Shown: positions 1-9,259, numbered from the stretch's first letter. The stretch is 64,000 nucleotides of DNA from Salegentibacter echinorum (GCF_900129445.1 NZ_FQVT01000003.1:1-64000); one strand, 5' to 3'. The notes: generated by a model not told the origin, from the letters alone. Made by a program: numbers and translations.

Positions 1-359
1 TAAGACGGTTACAAATGGCCGCTTTTGATTTGTACCGTAAGTTTACGTCAATATTGCCGTTTTTCAAATTTTTTGTAGTGGGTCTCGCAATGACAGTAAC
101 AAACACCAAGCTCAAACTTTCAAAACGACTCTTCTGATTAGCCCAACTGATAACTGAAAACTCACAACCGATACCCAGTTTGCAGTCGCAGTGATCAGTA
201 GACAGTAACTTCAAACACCATAATCAGGCAAAGTCAAACTCCAAGCACCGAACAACAAACCTCAAACAACTAAAGATTGCCGCGCTTCTTCATCGCTCGC
301 AATGACAAATAATCAGTTAACAAACGGGGGAAACCACAATAGAGAATCGAGAACCGATA
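1..359. other. Non-coding mosaic spacer with repeat-like tracts
   Basis: No convincing gene is seen. The stretch is built of short CAA/CTGA-rich phrases (about 120-265) resembling text upstream of prmC (48478-48568) and inside pabB (58713-58817). A CGC-rich block at about 277-308, with an echo at 86-95 (both contain CTCGCAATGACA or a close form), looks like half of a dispersed palindromic repeat. Near 340-358 is a GAGAATCGAGAACC phrase of the AGAGAATAGA type seen elsewhere. Any gene to the left lies outside the window. Confidence 0.5.
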
Positions 360-794
360 TCATTCCTTTACTTCAGAAACTAATTTAAAACTTAGGCTAT
401 CCGTTTCGTTTAATTTATACTGAAAAATTGCCTGTCCGGCAACGTGGCCATCTTCATACCCGGCCCAAATAAAGCGATCGTTTAAAATTTCAGTATCTGT
501 GAAACGCATAGTTCCGCCCAGAACCGATGATTCAGGGATTAACTGCGGCTTACTTTTAAGCGATTCTACAATAAAAGTTTCTGGATTTTGAATGGTATCG
601 AATCTTTTTGGAAAAACTACCGGATTTCTACTTTTTAGCAGTTGTAATTCTTTTTCCAGTGAATCTTTTTCAACCTTTAATTCATCGAGATCGGCTTCAA
701 GATTGTCAATTTTTAATTGTGTTTTTTCTTTCACTGCTTCATTAGTACAGCTAAGTAAGAGACAAAGGGCGGGGACTAAAAATAAACTTTTCAT
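360..794 (-). CDS. Small coiled-coil lipoprotein of unknown function
   Basis: Function unknown. The 144-residue product starts with a basic and hydrophobic signal ending in the lipobox LLSC (Cys about residue 16), so it should be exported and lipidated. Residues about 20-55 are charged with leucines at heptad-like spacing (NLEADLDELKVEKDSLEKEL), which predicts a short coiled coil. The C-terminal half has a compact segment with FIWAGYEDGHVAGQAIF that suggests a small beta domain. It lies downstream of the M16 peptidase gene on the same strand, 147 bases away, so co-transcription is possible but not shown. That it is a real gene is likely; no family was recognised. Confidence 0.75.
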   Translation of the reverse strand: MKSLFLVPALCLLLSCTNEAVKEKTQLKIDNLEADLDELKVEKDSLEKELQLLKSRNPVVFPKRFDTIQNPETFIVESLKSKPQLIPESSVLGGTMRFTDTEILNDRFIWAGYEDGHVAGQAIFQYKLNETDSLSFKLVSEVKE

Positions 795-941
795 TTGGCT
801 AAAATAGCAGGGTGGCGACAGATTAAGCGAAAATATTTGCTAAAAATTCTTTAAAAGTTATACTGCCAAACGACAGGCGATGTACAAAAAAATGCAGGGT
901 TTAGCAATTCTGAAATGACCTTTCGACACAACAACAAATAC

Positions 942-3755
942 TTATTTTTCATTCAATAGAACCGGTTTACCAAGTCTTAGATCTTCCAGTTTTTCCATTT
1001 GAGTTTTGGCATCGCCTACAATTAGAAAGTACATTTTTTCAGGATCAATGTACTTCTCGGCGAGTTCCCTTATGTCCATAACATTAAGCTTCTTTACCAA
1101 TTCTTCGCGTTGTTTTATATAATTTTTATCGCGCCCATATGTGCTTATTTCGCTAAGCATATCCAGTTTGGCATTAAGGGTTTCAAACTTTCTGGCATTA
1201 CTTTTAATCATAAAGCCACGGGTAACCTCCATATCTTCTGCATTAAAACTATGGGGATAATTTTCAATAATTTCTTTGATCAGCTTTACGGCATCGTAGG
1301 TAATATTGCTGCGCACGCCACTGGAAATTAAAAAGGGCCCTTTATTTTTTCCGCCTTCAAATTTTGAGCGTATGCCATAGGTGTAACCTTTTCCTTCTCG
1401 TAATTCTTGCGTTAATTGAGAGGCAAATCCGCCACCGCCAAGCCTGTAATTCATTACCTGGGCGGCATAATATGCCGAGTCTTTTGCCGAGAGGGCAGGA
1501 GCACCAAATCTTATGATAGATTGCTTGGCACCCGGAACATCGTAAAAGTAGATTTGAGATTTCCCGGGAAGTTGCGCCTGTTTCAACTCGGGAATTTTTA
1601 CAGATTTTGGAGGCCAGGCTACCGAGAGCCCGCGAATTCCTTTTAAAGCCTCATCTTTTTCTATGGCGCCTACTACGTGAAAAACACTTCTTTTTGGAGA
1701 AAGGTTTTCTGAATAATATTTTTTTAAATCGGCTAAGGTGATACTGTTTACCGAAGCTTTAGTGCCCAGAATGTTTTGTCCTAAAATATGATTTTCGCCA
1801 TACATTAATTTTCTAAATTCGTTATTGCCAATGCTGTTAGGATCGGCTTTTTGTTGTTGAATTCTACTCAAGGCCTGTTGCTTTACCAATTTAAATTCGG
1901 TGTTGTCCCAACGTGGTTCCAGTAAGATTTCCTGCACCAAATCTATAGTTTTAGCATAATTTTTCGCAAGCGTACTTCCACTTAAAACTATTTTTTCTTT
2001 CCCCGCTTGAACCCGAATCTCGGCGCCCAGTAGTTGAATGGCTTCTTCCAATTCTTGCGGGGTTTTATTTTTCGTACCTTTGGTTATTAGGTTTGCCAGT
2101 AGATTGGAAACCCCAACTTTTCCGGGTTTTTCCAGGATTAAACCGCCCTGCATTTCCAGGCTAAATTTTACTAAAGGAACCTCATTATTGGTGATACCAT
2201 AAAGTTTTAAGCCAGAGGGTAAAATGCTTTCCCAAATATTGGGTGTTGTCAATTTTGGCGCTTTCCCATAAGGCGGTTCGTTGCTTCGGTCGAAACTTGA
2301 AGGTGTTTTTTTATAATTTGATGTGTTGGATTGCGTAATTTCTGCTTCAGCATTTTCTACAATTTTCTCCTCGATTATCTCGGCCGGTTTAGAACCTTCT
2401 AAGGCGAGCTCCGTCTTTCCTTTAGGGACAAAACTGGTCGCCACATAGTTTTTTGCTTTTATGTATTTTTCATAAACACGGCTAACATCTTCAGCGGTTA
2501 CCGCCAGGATTTTTGCCACATCTTTATTGATGTAATTGGGGTCATTGGCGAAAATTTGATATTGCGCTAGTTGAAAGCCTTTTCCTAAAACACTGGAAAG
2601 ACTGTTGTAAAAATCTGTTTCCTGCTGGGCTTTTATACGTTTTAAATCTTTTTGGGGAATCCCGTTTGCTTCAAACTCAGTTAAAGTTTCAAAAATTGCT
2701 TTTTCTACCGTATCCAGATCAATATCGTTATATGCGGTGACCTGAAGCATCAATTGACCGGCTAATTCAGATGTATAATTAAACATACTTACGCGATCGG
2801 TAAGTCCTTTTTTTGCAGCCAGGTTTTGGTACAACGGAGCATTCTTTCCTTCACTTAAATATTTTGCAAGCACTTCTAAGGCATAGGCATCTTTGTGATA
2901 AGAATATACCGATGGCCAGGCTAGGGTAAGTTGTGGCAACTGCGCAAAGTTATCTTCATAAAACAGTTTTTTGGTTTGGTTAAGGGCTACCATTTGTTTT
3001 TCCCTACGCTTAACTTCAGGACCACGCGGAATTTCATCAAAATATTTATGTACCCATTCTTTGGCCTGTTCTCTATCAAAATCTCCAGCAATACTTAAAG
3101 TCACATTATTAGGCACATACCAGCGATTATAAAATTCCTTTACATCGGCCAAACTTGCGTTTTGCAAATCTTCTAATGAGCCAATAACCTGCCAGTGATA
3201 TGGGTGGTCTTTTGGGTATAGGTTTTTATCTATCACATAATATGTGTGGCCGTATGGGCGGTTATCAACTCCCTGTCTTTTTTCATTCTTCACTACTTCT
3301 TTTTCTTTTGCCAGCACGGGTGCCGTTACAGTATTTATAAAATAACCAAGCTTATCTGCTTCGGCCCATATCATTTTTTCCAGGGCGTCTTTGGGAACCG
3401 TTTGAAAGTAATTGGTACGATCCCGGCTGGTAGAACCGTTAGCGCCAGAGCCACCAATTCGCGCACTCAATTTATCGAGCCCGCCTTTGCCAAGATTCTC
3501 CGATTCCAGGAATAATAAATGTTCGAATAGATGTGCAAATCCGGTGCGACCTTCTTTTTCCCGCGCCGATCCCACGTGAGCTGTTAAAGCTACAGCAACC
3601 ACCGGATCTGATTTATCGATATGCAAAATCACATTTAAACCATTTTCTAAGGTAAAAGTTTCAAAATCTACATTGAAGTCAGTGGCTTGTTGTGCCTGAA
3701 GGTTTGTAAAAAGAAAGCAGCAACAAAAAAGCAGAAAGATATTTTTGAAATTCAT
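942..3755 (-). CDS. Secreted M16 family zinc peptidase, two-half form
   Basis: Predicted periplasmic or envelope zinc peptidase of the pitrilysin/insulinase family M16. The start was placed at the ATG at 3755 because it opens a clean signal peptide (MNFKNIFLLFCCCFLF, cut near LQAQQ); the frame is open 14 codons further up but without a signal. The inverted zinc motif HLFEH is at residues 75-79, with the third ligand expected in the downstream KEKEVVKNEKRQ segment. The 937 residues hold an active N-terminal half and a C-terminal half (from about residue 500) that lacks HxxEH, as in other tandem M16 proteins. It probably cleaves exported peptides; the substrate is unknown. It is divergent from bshC across a 232-base gap. 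Confidence 0.93.
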   Translation of the reverse strand: MNFKNIFLLFCCCFLFTNLQAQQATDFNVDFETFTLENGLNVILHIDKSDPVVAVALTAHVGSAREKEGRTGFAHLFEHLLFLESENLGKGGLDKLSARIGGSGANGSTSRDRTNYFQTVPKDALEKMIWAEADKLGYFINTVTAPVLAKEKEVVKNEKRQGVDNRPYGHTYYVIDKNLYPKDHPYHWQVIGSLEDLQNASLADVKEFYNRWYVPNNVTLSIAGDFDREQAKEWVHKYFDEIPRGPEVKRREKQMVALNQTKKLFYEDNFAQLPQLTLAWPSVYSYHKDAYALEVLAKYLSEGKNAPLYQNLAAKKGLTDRVSMFNYTSELAGQLMLQVTAYNDIDLDTVEKAIFETLTEFEANGIPQKDLKRIKAQQETDFYNSLSSVLGKGFQLAQYQIFANDPNYINKDVAKILAVTAEDVSRVYEKYIKAKNYVATSFVPKGKTELALEGSKPAEIIEEKIVENAEAEITQSNTSNYKKTPSSFDRSNEPPYGKAPKLTTPNIWESILPSGLKLYGITNNEVPLVKFSLEMQGGLILEKPGKVGVSNLLANLITKGTKNKTPQELEEAIQLLGAEIRVQAGKEKIVLSGSTLAKNYAKTIDLVQEILLEPRWDNTEFKLVKQQALSRIQQQKADPNSIGNNEFRKLMYGENHILGQNILGTKASVNSITLADLKKYYSENLSPKRSVFHVVGAIEKDEALKGIRGLSVAWPPKSVKIPELKQAQLPGKSQIYFYDVPGAKQSIIRFGAPALSAKDSAYYAAQVMNYRLGGGGFASQLTQELREGKGYTYGIRSKFEGGKNKGPFLISSGVRSNITYDAVKLIKEIIENYPHSFNAEDMEVTRGFMIKSNARKFETLNAKLDMLSEISTYGRDKNYIKQREELVKKLNVMDIRELAEKYIDPEKMYFLIVGDAKTQMEKLEDLRLGKPVLLNEK

Positions 3756-3890
3756 AAGCTGAAGTTTAAATCTGGATAATTCGTGATCAACCCGCAAAAG
3801 ATATTCCTACTAAAGATAAATTATTCGGGCCAAGCTTTTCAAAATTAATATTTATTTCGTTTAATTCAGTAGAAAAAATAAGCTAATAAG

Positions 3891-3909
3891 TGCTTAGATA
3901 AGCTAAGCA
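3891..3909. promoter_or_regulatory. Palindrome between divergent M16 and bshC genes
   Basis: The arms TGCTTAG and CTAAGCA are perfect inverted repeats around a 5-base spacer, in the shared upstream region of two divergent genes. Placement and shape suit an operator for a dimeric regulator, but no regulator gene is adjacent and the match could be chance in AT-rich DNA. Confidence 0.25.
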
Positions 3910-3987
3910 TTTGCCCTGTTCAAATTAACTAAAATTTAGCGTAAAAAATTCTTAACTTCAATATCTTTACAATCCAAAAATTTGCCA

Positions 3988-5598
3988 ATGCCAACCGAGT
4001 GTATCCCGTATAGAGAAACCAATTATTTTACTACTTTAATCCTGGATTATCTCTCTGGAAAAGAGGAGTTGAAAGAGTTTTATAACCGCTTTCCCAAGCT
4101 GGAGAATTTTGAGGAGCAAATAAAAGAGAAATCTTCTTTCCCTGCAGAAAACAGAAAAATCCTGGCAGAAGTTCTGGAAAATCAATATGCCGAAGTAAAT
4201 ACTTCAGAAAAAACCCGACAGCATATTGAAGCGCTTAAAAGCGAAAACAGCTTTACCGTGGTTACCGGGCATCAATTAAACCTGTTTACCGGTCCGCTTT
4301 ACTTTTTATATAAAATTATTTCCACCATAAATCTCACGAAAGAATTAAAGGAGAAATACCCCGATTTTCATTTTGTACCGGTTTACTGGATGGCAACCGA
4401 AGACCACGATTTTGAGGAAATTAGTTTCTTTAATTTAAATGGGAAGAAATTTCAATGGGCTAAAACTCCAAAAAATGCCGGTCTCGATGCGGTAGGGCAG
4501 TTATCTACCGAGGGACTGGAAGATGTTTTTAAACTTTTTTCTGCTGAAATTGGTGGTGGTAAGAATGCTGAAACACTAAAAAACCTATTTGAAAAGGCTT
4601 ATTTAGAACATGAAAACCTTACCGATGCAACGCGCTATCTGGCAAACGAGCTTTTTAAAGAGCAGGGACTGGTAATTTTAGACGGACAGGATAAAGATTT
4701 AAAAAAGCTTTTTATTCCATTTGCGAAAAATGAACTTTTAGAACAAAAATCGCATCAAGCGACTAGCCCCACAGCAGAAAAACTGAATAAACTCGGTTAT
4801 AAGGTGCAGGTGAATCCCCGGGAGATTAATTTATTTTATCTGCATAATGGTTTACGGGAGCGTATTATAGAGCGTGAGGGCGAATATTTTGTGCACGAAA
4901 CAGAAATTAAATGGAGTAAAGACGAGATTCTCAAAGAACTCAATAACTATCCAGAACGTTTTAGTCCCAACGTGATGCTACGCCCATTGTACCAGGAGGT
5001 GGTTTTGCCCAACCTATGTTATATTGGCGGTGGTGGTGAGATCGCTTACTGGCTTGAATTAAAAGCTTATTTTGAAGCTGAAAATATAACTTTTCCTATC
5101 TTATTACTGCGGAATTCAGTTTTATTGCAGTCTGAAAAACTTGATAAAAAACGCCAAAAACTGAATATTTCGAACAAGGAATTATTCCTGAAACAGCACG
5201 AGCTTATTAATAGAAAAGTGAGACAAATTTCCAATATAGATATTGATTTTTCTGAACAGAAAGAACATTTGGTAAATCAATTTCAGGAAATGTACAGCCT
5301 GGCTAAGAAGACCGATAAATCTTTTCTCGGTGCGATAAAGGCGCAGGAAGTAAAACAATTAAAAGGTCTTGATAATTTAGAAAAACGACTGCTAAAAGCA
5401 CAGAAACGAAAATTAGAAGATGAGGTAAACCGAATTACCATCTTGCAAAATAAGCTTTTTCCGAATAAAAGTTTACAGGAAAGACAAACCAATTTTTCTG
5501 AAGTTTATGCTGAAATGGGACCAAAGCTTATTTCAGAATTATTAAAAAAGTTAGATCCGTTAGATCAAGAATTTAAAATTTTGACATTTGAAGAATAA
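3988..5598 (+). CDS. bshC: Bacillithiol biosynthesis cysteine-adding enzyme BshC
   Basis: BshC is assigned the last step of bacillithiol synthesis, joining cysteine to glucosaminyl-malate. Bacillithiol is the main low-molecular-weight thiol of many Bacteroidota and Firmicutes. The 536-residue length is typical. The Rossmann-like core shows the family segments TVVTGHQLNLFTGPLYFLYK near residue 90 and PVYWMATEDHDFEEI near residue 135, and GGGGEIAYWLELK near residue 350. The charged C-terminal quarter fits the family's coiled coil. ATG 3988 is preferred over the TTG two codons upstream. Only 4 bases separate its stop from the next gene's ATG, so the two are probably co-translated. BshA and BshB are not in the window. 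Confidence 0.95.
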   Translation: MPTECIPYRETNYFTTLILDYLSGKEELKEFYNRFPKLENFEEQIKEKSSFPAENRKILAEVLENQYAEVNTSEKTRQHIEALKSENSFTVVTGHQLNLFTGPLYFLYKIISTINLTKELKEKYPDFHFVPVYWMATEDHDFEEISFFNLNGKKFQWAKTPKNAGLDAVGQLSTEGLEDVFKLFSAEIGGGKNAETLKNLFEKAYLEHENLTDATRYLANELFKEQGLVILDGQDKDLKKLFIPFAKNELLEQKSHQATSPTAEKLNKLGYKVQVNPREINLFYLHNGLRERIIEREGEYFVHETEIKWSKDEILKELNNYPERFSPNVMLRPLYQEVVLPNLCYIGGGGEIAYWLELKAYFEAENITFPILLLRNSVLLQSEKLDKKRQKLNISNKELFLKQHELINRKVRQISNIDIDFSEQKEHLVNQFQEMYSLAKKTDKSFLGAIKAQEVKQLKGLDNLEKRLLKAQKRKLEDEVNRITILQNKLFPNKSLQERQTNFSEVYAEMGPKLISELLKKLDPLDQEFKILTFEE

Positions 5599-5602
5599 TA
5601 AA

Positions 5603-6967
5603 ATGCATACCATAGATATGGATTTGGTAGAAATGACGCTAGACGTTATGAAATATACCATAGACCGTATCTCCAATCTTACTCCCGAAATGGGAGCTCC
5701 CAAAAGTGAAGAAGAATTAATGCGAATTGTTGGTGAAACCGTCACTCCCGAAGGTATTGGAGGGGAGTCGGCATTTCAGTTGTTTAAAGATGTTTTGGTA
5801 AAGGCTACGGTGCCTATAGATCATCCGCGGCATCTGGCTTTTGTACCGGCAGCGCCAACCCGGGCAGCTATTATGTTCGATTTGGTGACCTCGGCCTCCA
5901 GTATTCACGGCGCATATTGGATGGAAGGCGCCGGTGGGATTTTCTGTGAAAACCAGGCGATGAAATGGCTGGTTTCACTTACCGGTCTCCCCAAAGGTGC
6001 TTTTGGGGTATTTACCAGTGGCGGTACGGCGGCAAATTTATCGGCCATGGTGGCCGCCAGGGAAGAATGGAGGTCCCGGAACACTCAAAACGTAGGAAAA
6101 AAAGCTTTGATGCTTACTTCACACGGTGCGCATAGTTCTATACAGGCAATGGCCAAAGTGATTGATGCCGATGTGGTGATGATAGATTGTGAAGAAGAAA
6201 ACCTAACAGGTAGAGAGCTGCAAAATGCCATTGACGAGCTGGAAGAAAAGGATAGAAACCGGCTTTTCGCAGTGGTTGCAACCGGTGGAACTACCAATGC
6301 CGGGATTGTTGACGATTTAGATACTATAGCCAATATATGTGAAAAGGAAAATGTTTGGTTTCACGTAGATTGTGCTTATGGCGGGGGTGCTTTGGCAGCA
6401 CCATCGGTTAGGCATTTGTTTAAAGGCGTGGAACGAGCCGATAGTATTACTATAGATCCTCATAAATGGCTGTTTTCCCCTTATGATTGCGGCGCGGTAA
6501 TTTATAAAGATTTGGAACTCGCTAAGAAAGCACATTCTCAAAAAGGTGCTTACCTGGAAATTTTTAAAGATGATGGGGCCAATGGCTTTAACCCTGCAGA
6601 TTATCAAATTCAGTTGACCAGAAGAGTTAGAGGAATGCCACTTTGGTTCTCTTTGGCCATGCATGGTACCAATAAATACCGGGAGGCTATTGAAACAGGA
6701 ATGGAGCTCGCGCAAATCGCTTCAAAAAAGATTGAGGAAAGAGAAAACCTGGAACTGGTTAGACCGGCGAGCTTATCGGTGGTGTTATTCCGAAGAAAAA
6801 ACTGGACTCCAGATGAGTACAGGCATTGGACTTATAAAAATCACCGGGAAGGTTTTGCCCTGGTTACACCAACCACCTGGAAAAAAGAAACCGTATTGCG
6901 GTTTTGCTTTATCAATCCCGATACTTCAAAAAAAGATATCGATATGATTTTGGATAGTTTGGAGTAG
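5603..6967 (+). CDS. PLP-dependent group II amino acid decarboxylase
   Basis: A pyridoxal-phosphate enzyme of the glutamate / aromatic amino acid / diaminobutyrate decarboxylase family. Diagnostic segments are FTSGGTAANLSAM (phosphate binding), HVDCAYGGGAL with the aspartate that contacts the pyridine ring, and TIDPHKWLF, whose lysine (about residue 288) should form the Schiff base. The 454-residue size is normal. The first ATG after the bshC stop was chosen; an upstream TTG would overlap bshC. The substrate cannot be read from sequence: aspartate, tyrosine/tryptophan or diaminobutyrate are all possible. Coupling to bshC invites a link to thiol or beta-alanine metabolism, but this is inference. 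A hairpin with a T-run at 7009-7060 ends the unit. Confidence 0.88.
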   Translation: MHTIDMDLVEMTLDVMKYTIDRISNLTPEMGAPKSEEELMRIVGETVTPEGIGGESAFQLFKDVLVKATVPIDHPRHLAFVPAAPTRAAIMFDLVTSASSIHGAYWMEGAGGIFCENQAMKWLVSLTGLPKGAFGVFTSGGTAANLSAMVAAREEWRSRNTQNVGKKALMLTSHGAHSSIQAMAKVIDADVVMIDCEEENLTGRELQNAIDELEEKDRNRLFAVVATGGTTNAGIVDDLDTIANICEKENVWFHVDCAYGGGALAAPSVRHLFKGVERADSITIDPHKWLFSPYDCGAVIYKDLELAKKAHSQKGAYLEIFKDDGANGFNPADYQIQLTRRVRGMPLWFSLAMHGTNKYREAIETGMELAQIASKKIEERENLELVRPASLSVVLFRRKNWTPDEYRHWTYKNHREGFALVTPTTWKKETVLRFCFINPDTSKKDIDMILDSLE

Positions 6968-7008
6968 AATACTTTATTTCGAATTAAAAATATACTGTAA
7001 AAAATTAT

Positions 7009-7060
7009 GCCACTACTTCACGAAATATTTAATCTATTTGTGAATTAGTGGCTTTTTTTT
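7009..7060 (+). terminator. Hairpin terminator of the bshC-decarboxylase unit, GCCAC repeat family
   Basis: The left arm 7009-7026 (GCCACTACTTCACGAAAT) pairs with 7036-7052 (ATTTGTGAATTAGTGGC) with two imperfections and is followed by eight Ts. It fits an intrinsic terminator. The arms resemble the GCCACGAATTCACGAAT repeats at 12748 and 13143, so it may be a repeat element recruited as terminator. Confidence 0.7.
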
Positions 7061-7322
7061 GATTAATTTAGTGTGTAAATTGCAATTAACTCTTCTCTTC
7101 TTTTAGGATGCAGTTTACCGTTAATTTAGATTTTTCAATATACTTAGTATTCTCAAGCAGTAATATCATTTAGAATACTGCTAATGTGGTTTTATAAATG
7201 AAAAACGCAAAAATTAATTATTAGATCAATATTTTTTGCAAAACATATCGGAAATTTGAGATTTTTTGAACCAGAGAACTTCAGTTTAAAATAACATTAG
7301 GATGTTATAATTAAGACATATT

Positions 7323-7541
7323 CTAGGCATTTTTCAATTTTACTTTTGGCTGTGGGATTTTTCTTCCTTTTAATTTAGCTGTTTCAATTTACTCTGCTAT
7401 AATAATCTCAACATTAGACAATGCTTTCTGGTAAGTTTCCCCATCTGCAAAACATCCTGCTAATTCTGGTACTTCAGCAATATAGGCTTCGTCTTCCTCA
7501 CTCCAAAAAATGATGATTTCATATTTATAGTCCTTATTCAT
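7323..7541 (-). pseudogene. HicB-like antitoxin gene broken by one in-frame stop
   Basis: From ATG 7541 the minus strand reads a HicB-type partial RNase H fold: the motif EDEAYIAEVPELAGCFADG, then YQKALSNVEIIIAE. Codon 51 is TAA (7389-7391). The same frame then continues with IETAKLKGRKIPQPK to a stop at 7323-7325. In HicB relatives the position after NVEVVIxE is normally tryptophan followed by IETAKELGRPIPxP, so the stop sits where Trp is expected and the rest of the domain is intact. Either the antitoxin is truncated to 50 residues or the gene is dead. No HicA-like partner was found on either side. The mutation looks recent, since nothing else has decayed. Confidence 0.7.
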
Positions 7542-7778
7542 CTTTGTTCAATTTTAATTGAAATAAGATAAGAAAATTCGAAGAAAACCTATTCAGAATT
7601 ACTTTAACTGAGTTATGCTTATAAAACCCTTGTAGAAGGGTCTTTTAACAGGACTTTTGAAAGAAAATATTGGAATTATAACGCATACTTCTTGGAAGTA
7701 TTACTCAATGATTGATGCTGTAGTCTCGATAGTTACCTTAGGTTTGCAATGATACTTTTACGGATAAAAAGTTATGTC

Positions 7779-7983
7779 GCTCCGCTGGAGCTCGCAGAAC
7801 ACAATACCCCCTCTATACTATAAATATGCCGCCTCTACGAGGCTTAGTGGGATTAAAAGACATTCGCAATAAAATATTACAGAAAGGAAAAGTGAAACTC
7901 AGCGAGCTTCAGAGAAGCGAAATATTTATAGTAAAAGATTTCAGAACCTGGCAAAAAGCTCCAGGGGAGCGGTATATTTATGA
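7779..7983. repeat. Cluster of four short hairpin repeats ending in ATATTTATA
   Basis: Four related units lie within about 205 bases. They are GCTCCGCTGGAGC at 7779-7791; an inverted unit at about 7817-7844 (reverse strand GCCTCGTAGAGGC then ATATTTATAG); GCTTCAGAGAAGCG with AATATTTATAG at 7905-7931; and GCTCCAGGGGAGCG with TATATTTATG at 7958-7982. The shared plan is a small GCTCC/GGAGC hairpin followed by (A/T)ATATTTATAG. Confidence 0.6.
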
Positions 7984-8119
7984 CAAATGGATAACCTGAT
8001 TATATTTGGGATTAAATACAGAATCTTGCAGTGGTCATTACAATTTAGAAAGACGGAAATTAAGTGCTTTAAATTTTAATTCTGAAAGCAGTGTTGAGTT
8101 CAACATTTTTTAAAACAAG

Positions 8120-8150
8120 AGACCTCACAATTTCATGTACTATGAGGTCT
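8120..8150. repeat. CCTCA palindrome, copy 1
   Basis: Arms AGACCTCA (8120-8127) and TGAGGTCT (8143-8150) are perfect inverted repeats around a 15-base loop. It is one of four dispersed palindromes with the arm (G)ACCTCACAG (others at 12548, 31406 and 41480). It lies just past the 3' end of the nucleoid-associated protein gene and may help end its transcript. Confidence 0.55.
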
Positions 8151-8200
8151 GCTACTATTTGATTGATATAATAAACAGTTTAAGGCTTTTTCTAATTACC

Positions 8201-9259
8201 TTAACTCTTTTCTTCTTTGTTAAAATAAACCAGGTAGTAATACATCTGTTTATCTTCGTCCCAGCCTTTTTCCACAAACTTATCTGCCGACTCGGCATTT
8301 ACAAAATCCATTTTAATCTGGATATTGGTGTCTAAGTTTATAACACTTTTTATTTTTTTACGGGCATCGGTCACTGCTTTATTGGCAATGGGGAAATTTG
8401 TGAGGTCTTCAACTTTATATTTAGGTGCTTTTTCTGTTTTATAATGCTGAAATTCGGGAAGTAGCTCGGGATTGTCTATCACCGAATTTAGGAAATTGCT
8501 TTCCTCAAAATCATCGTTTTTAGCGAAGTAATCCATACTGCGGTTCATAAACATCACTTCTTCCTTTTTGTCTTCAGCAGGTAAAACCACGTCTTTGGCA
8601 AAATTCTTACAGAAGTTAAGATAACTTTTAGTGTTGTAATTCTCATCGCGCATCACATCTACGCCCAAAAAGTTTTCCAGCCAGTACTTAGTATCGTATT
8701 TATTGGAATCTACCGATAAGATTTTATAACCTTCGGCTCTATTCTTGTTGAAAATAAGCGCACCTTTATCTAATTTATTCAGGTTTATTCCCTGCTGAAC
8801 AATCATTTCCAGAATGCTTCCATTTTCTTCAAATTGCAAAAAGTCGTGTTTTAATTCTGATTTAAATATACCTATACCAGAAACTTTTTCGTTGTCAATT
8901 TGCATATTTTCAAAATAAACCACATAAACTTCACCGCTTTTTATATGTGGATGGGAAGATTGTTCAAATAGTAAAGTGGTAATCTTTTTTGAGGCTTCGT
9001 GAATATCTTCAGGATTGTCGAAAATAGCGTTTGCTAAATTGTACAATTCATTAAATTCTATATCGGTATCGTGGGAAAACTGAAAATAGTTCTCTTCTTT
9101 TTCCCTAAATGGTTTTAGGAAATACTCTTTAATTAATGGAGTTATCTCATCATTGAGTTGATAAGGAGCCGCAGATAGGAAAATATTCTCATTTCGACTT
9201 TTGTTCCCTACTCTGTGAATAGAAAGGGATTCAATTTGTGCATTAAAAAGATTGATCAT
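8201..9259 (-). CDS. 37-kDa nucleoid-associated protein, NdpA/YejK family
   Basis: The 352-residue protein resembles the 37-kDa nucleoid-associated family (PF04245): MINLFNAQIESLSIHRVGNK at the start, the SGEVYVVYFENM strand near residue 108, and the IKMDFVNAESADKFVEKGWD segment near the C terminus. Family members bind DNA and associate with the nucleoid, but their physiological role is poorly known. The gene stands alone on the minus strand between a long repeat-rich spacer and a 179-base spacer that separates it from the pRiA4b-like gene. The internal start MINLFNAQ is the first ATG in the frame and fits family N termini. Confidence 0.85.
   Translation of the reverse strand: MINLFNAQIESLSIHRVGNKSRNENIFLSAAPYQLNDEITPLIKEYFLKPFREKEENYFQFSHDTDIEFNELYNLANAIFDNPEDIHEASKKITTLLFEQSSHPHIKSGEVYVVYFENMQIDNEKVSGIGIFKSELKHDFLQFEENGSILEMIVQQGINLNKLDKGALIFNKNRAEGYKILSVDSNKYDTKYWLENFLGVDVMRDENYNTKSYLNFCKNFAKDVVLPAEDKKEEVMFMNRSMDYFAKNDDFEESNFLNSVIDNPELLPEFQHYKTEKAPKYKVEDLTNFPIANKAVTDARKKIKSVINLDTNIQIKMDFVNAESADKFVEKGWDEDKQMYYYLVYFNKEEKS

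Larger units (their letters stand above)
6968..8200. other. Repeat-rich spacer with a decayed gene
   Basis: Over 1.2 kb without an intact gene. It holds the GCCAC-type terminator (7009-7060), the interrupted HicB-like gene (7323-7541), a cluster of GGAGCG-ATATTTATA elements (7779-7983) and a CCTCA palindrome (8120-8150). The rest is AT-rich and shows no clear coding signal. It looks like a site that has received and lost small mobile or toxin-antitoxin DNA. Confidence 0.55.

Noticed and set aside
8135-8335. 66-codon plus-strand frame over the end of the nucleoid-associated protein gene
   Set aside because: It is mostly antisense of a well-supported gene and contains only repetitive hydrophobic sequence.
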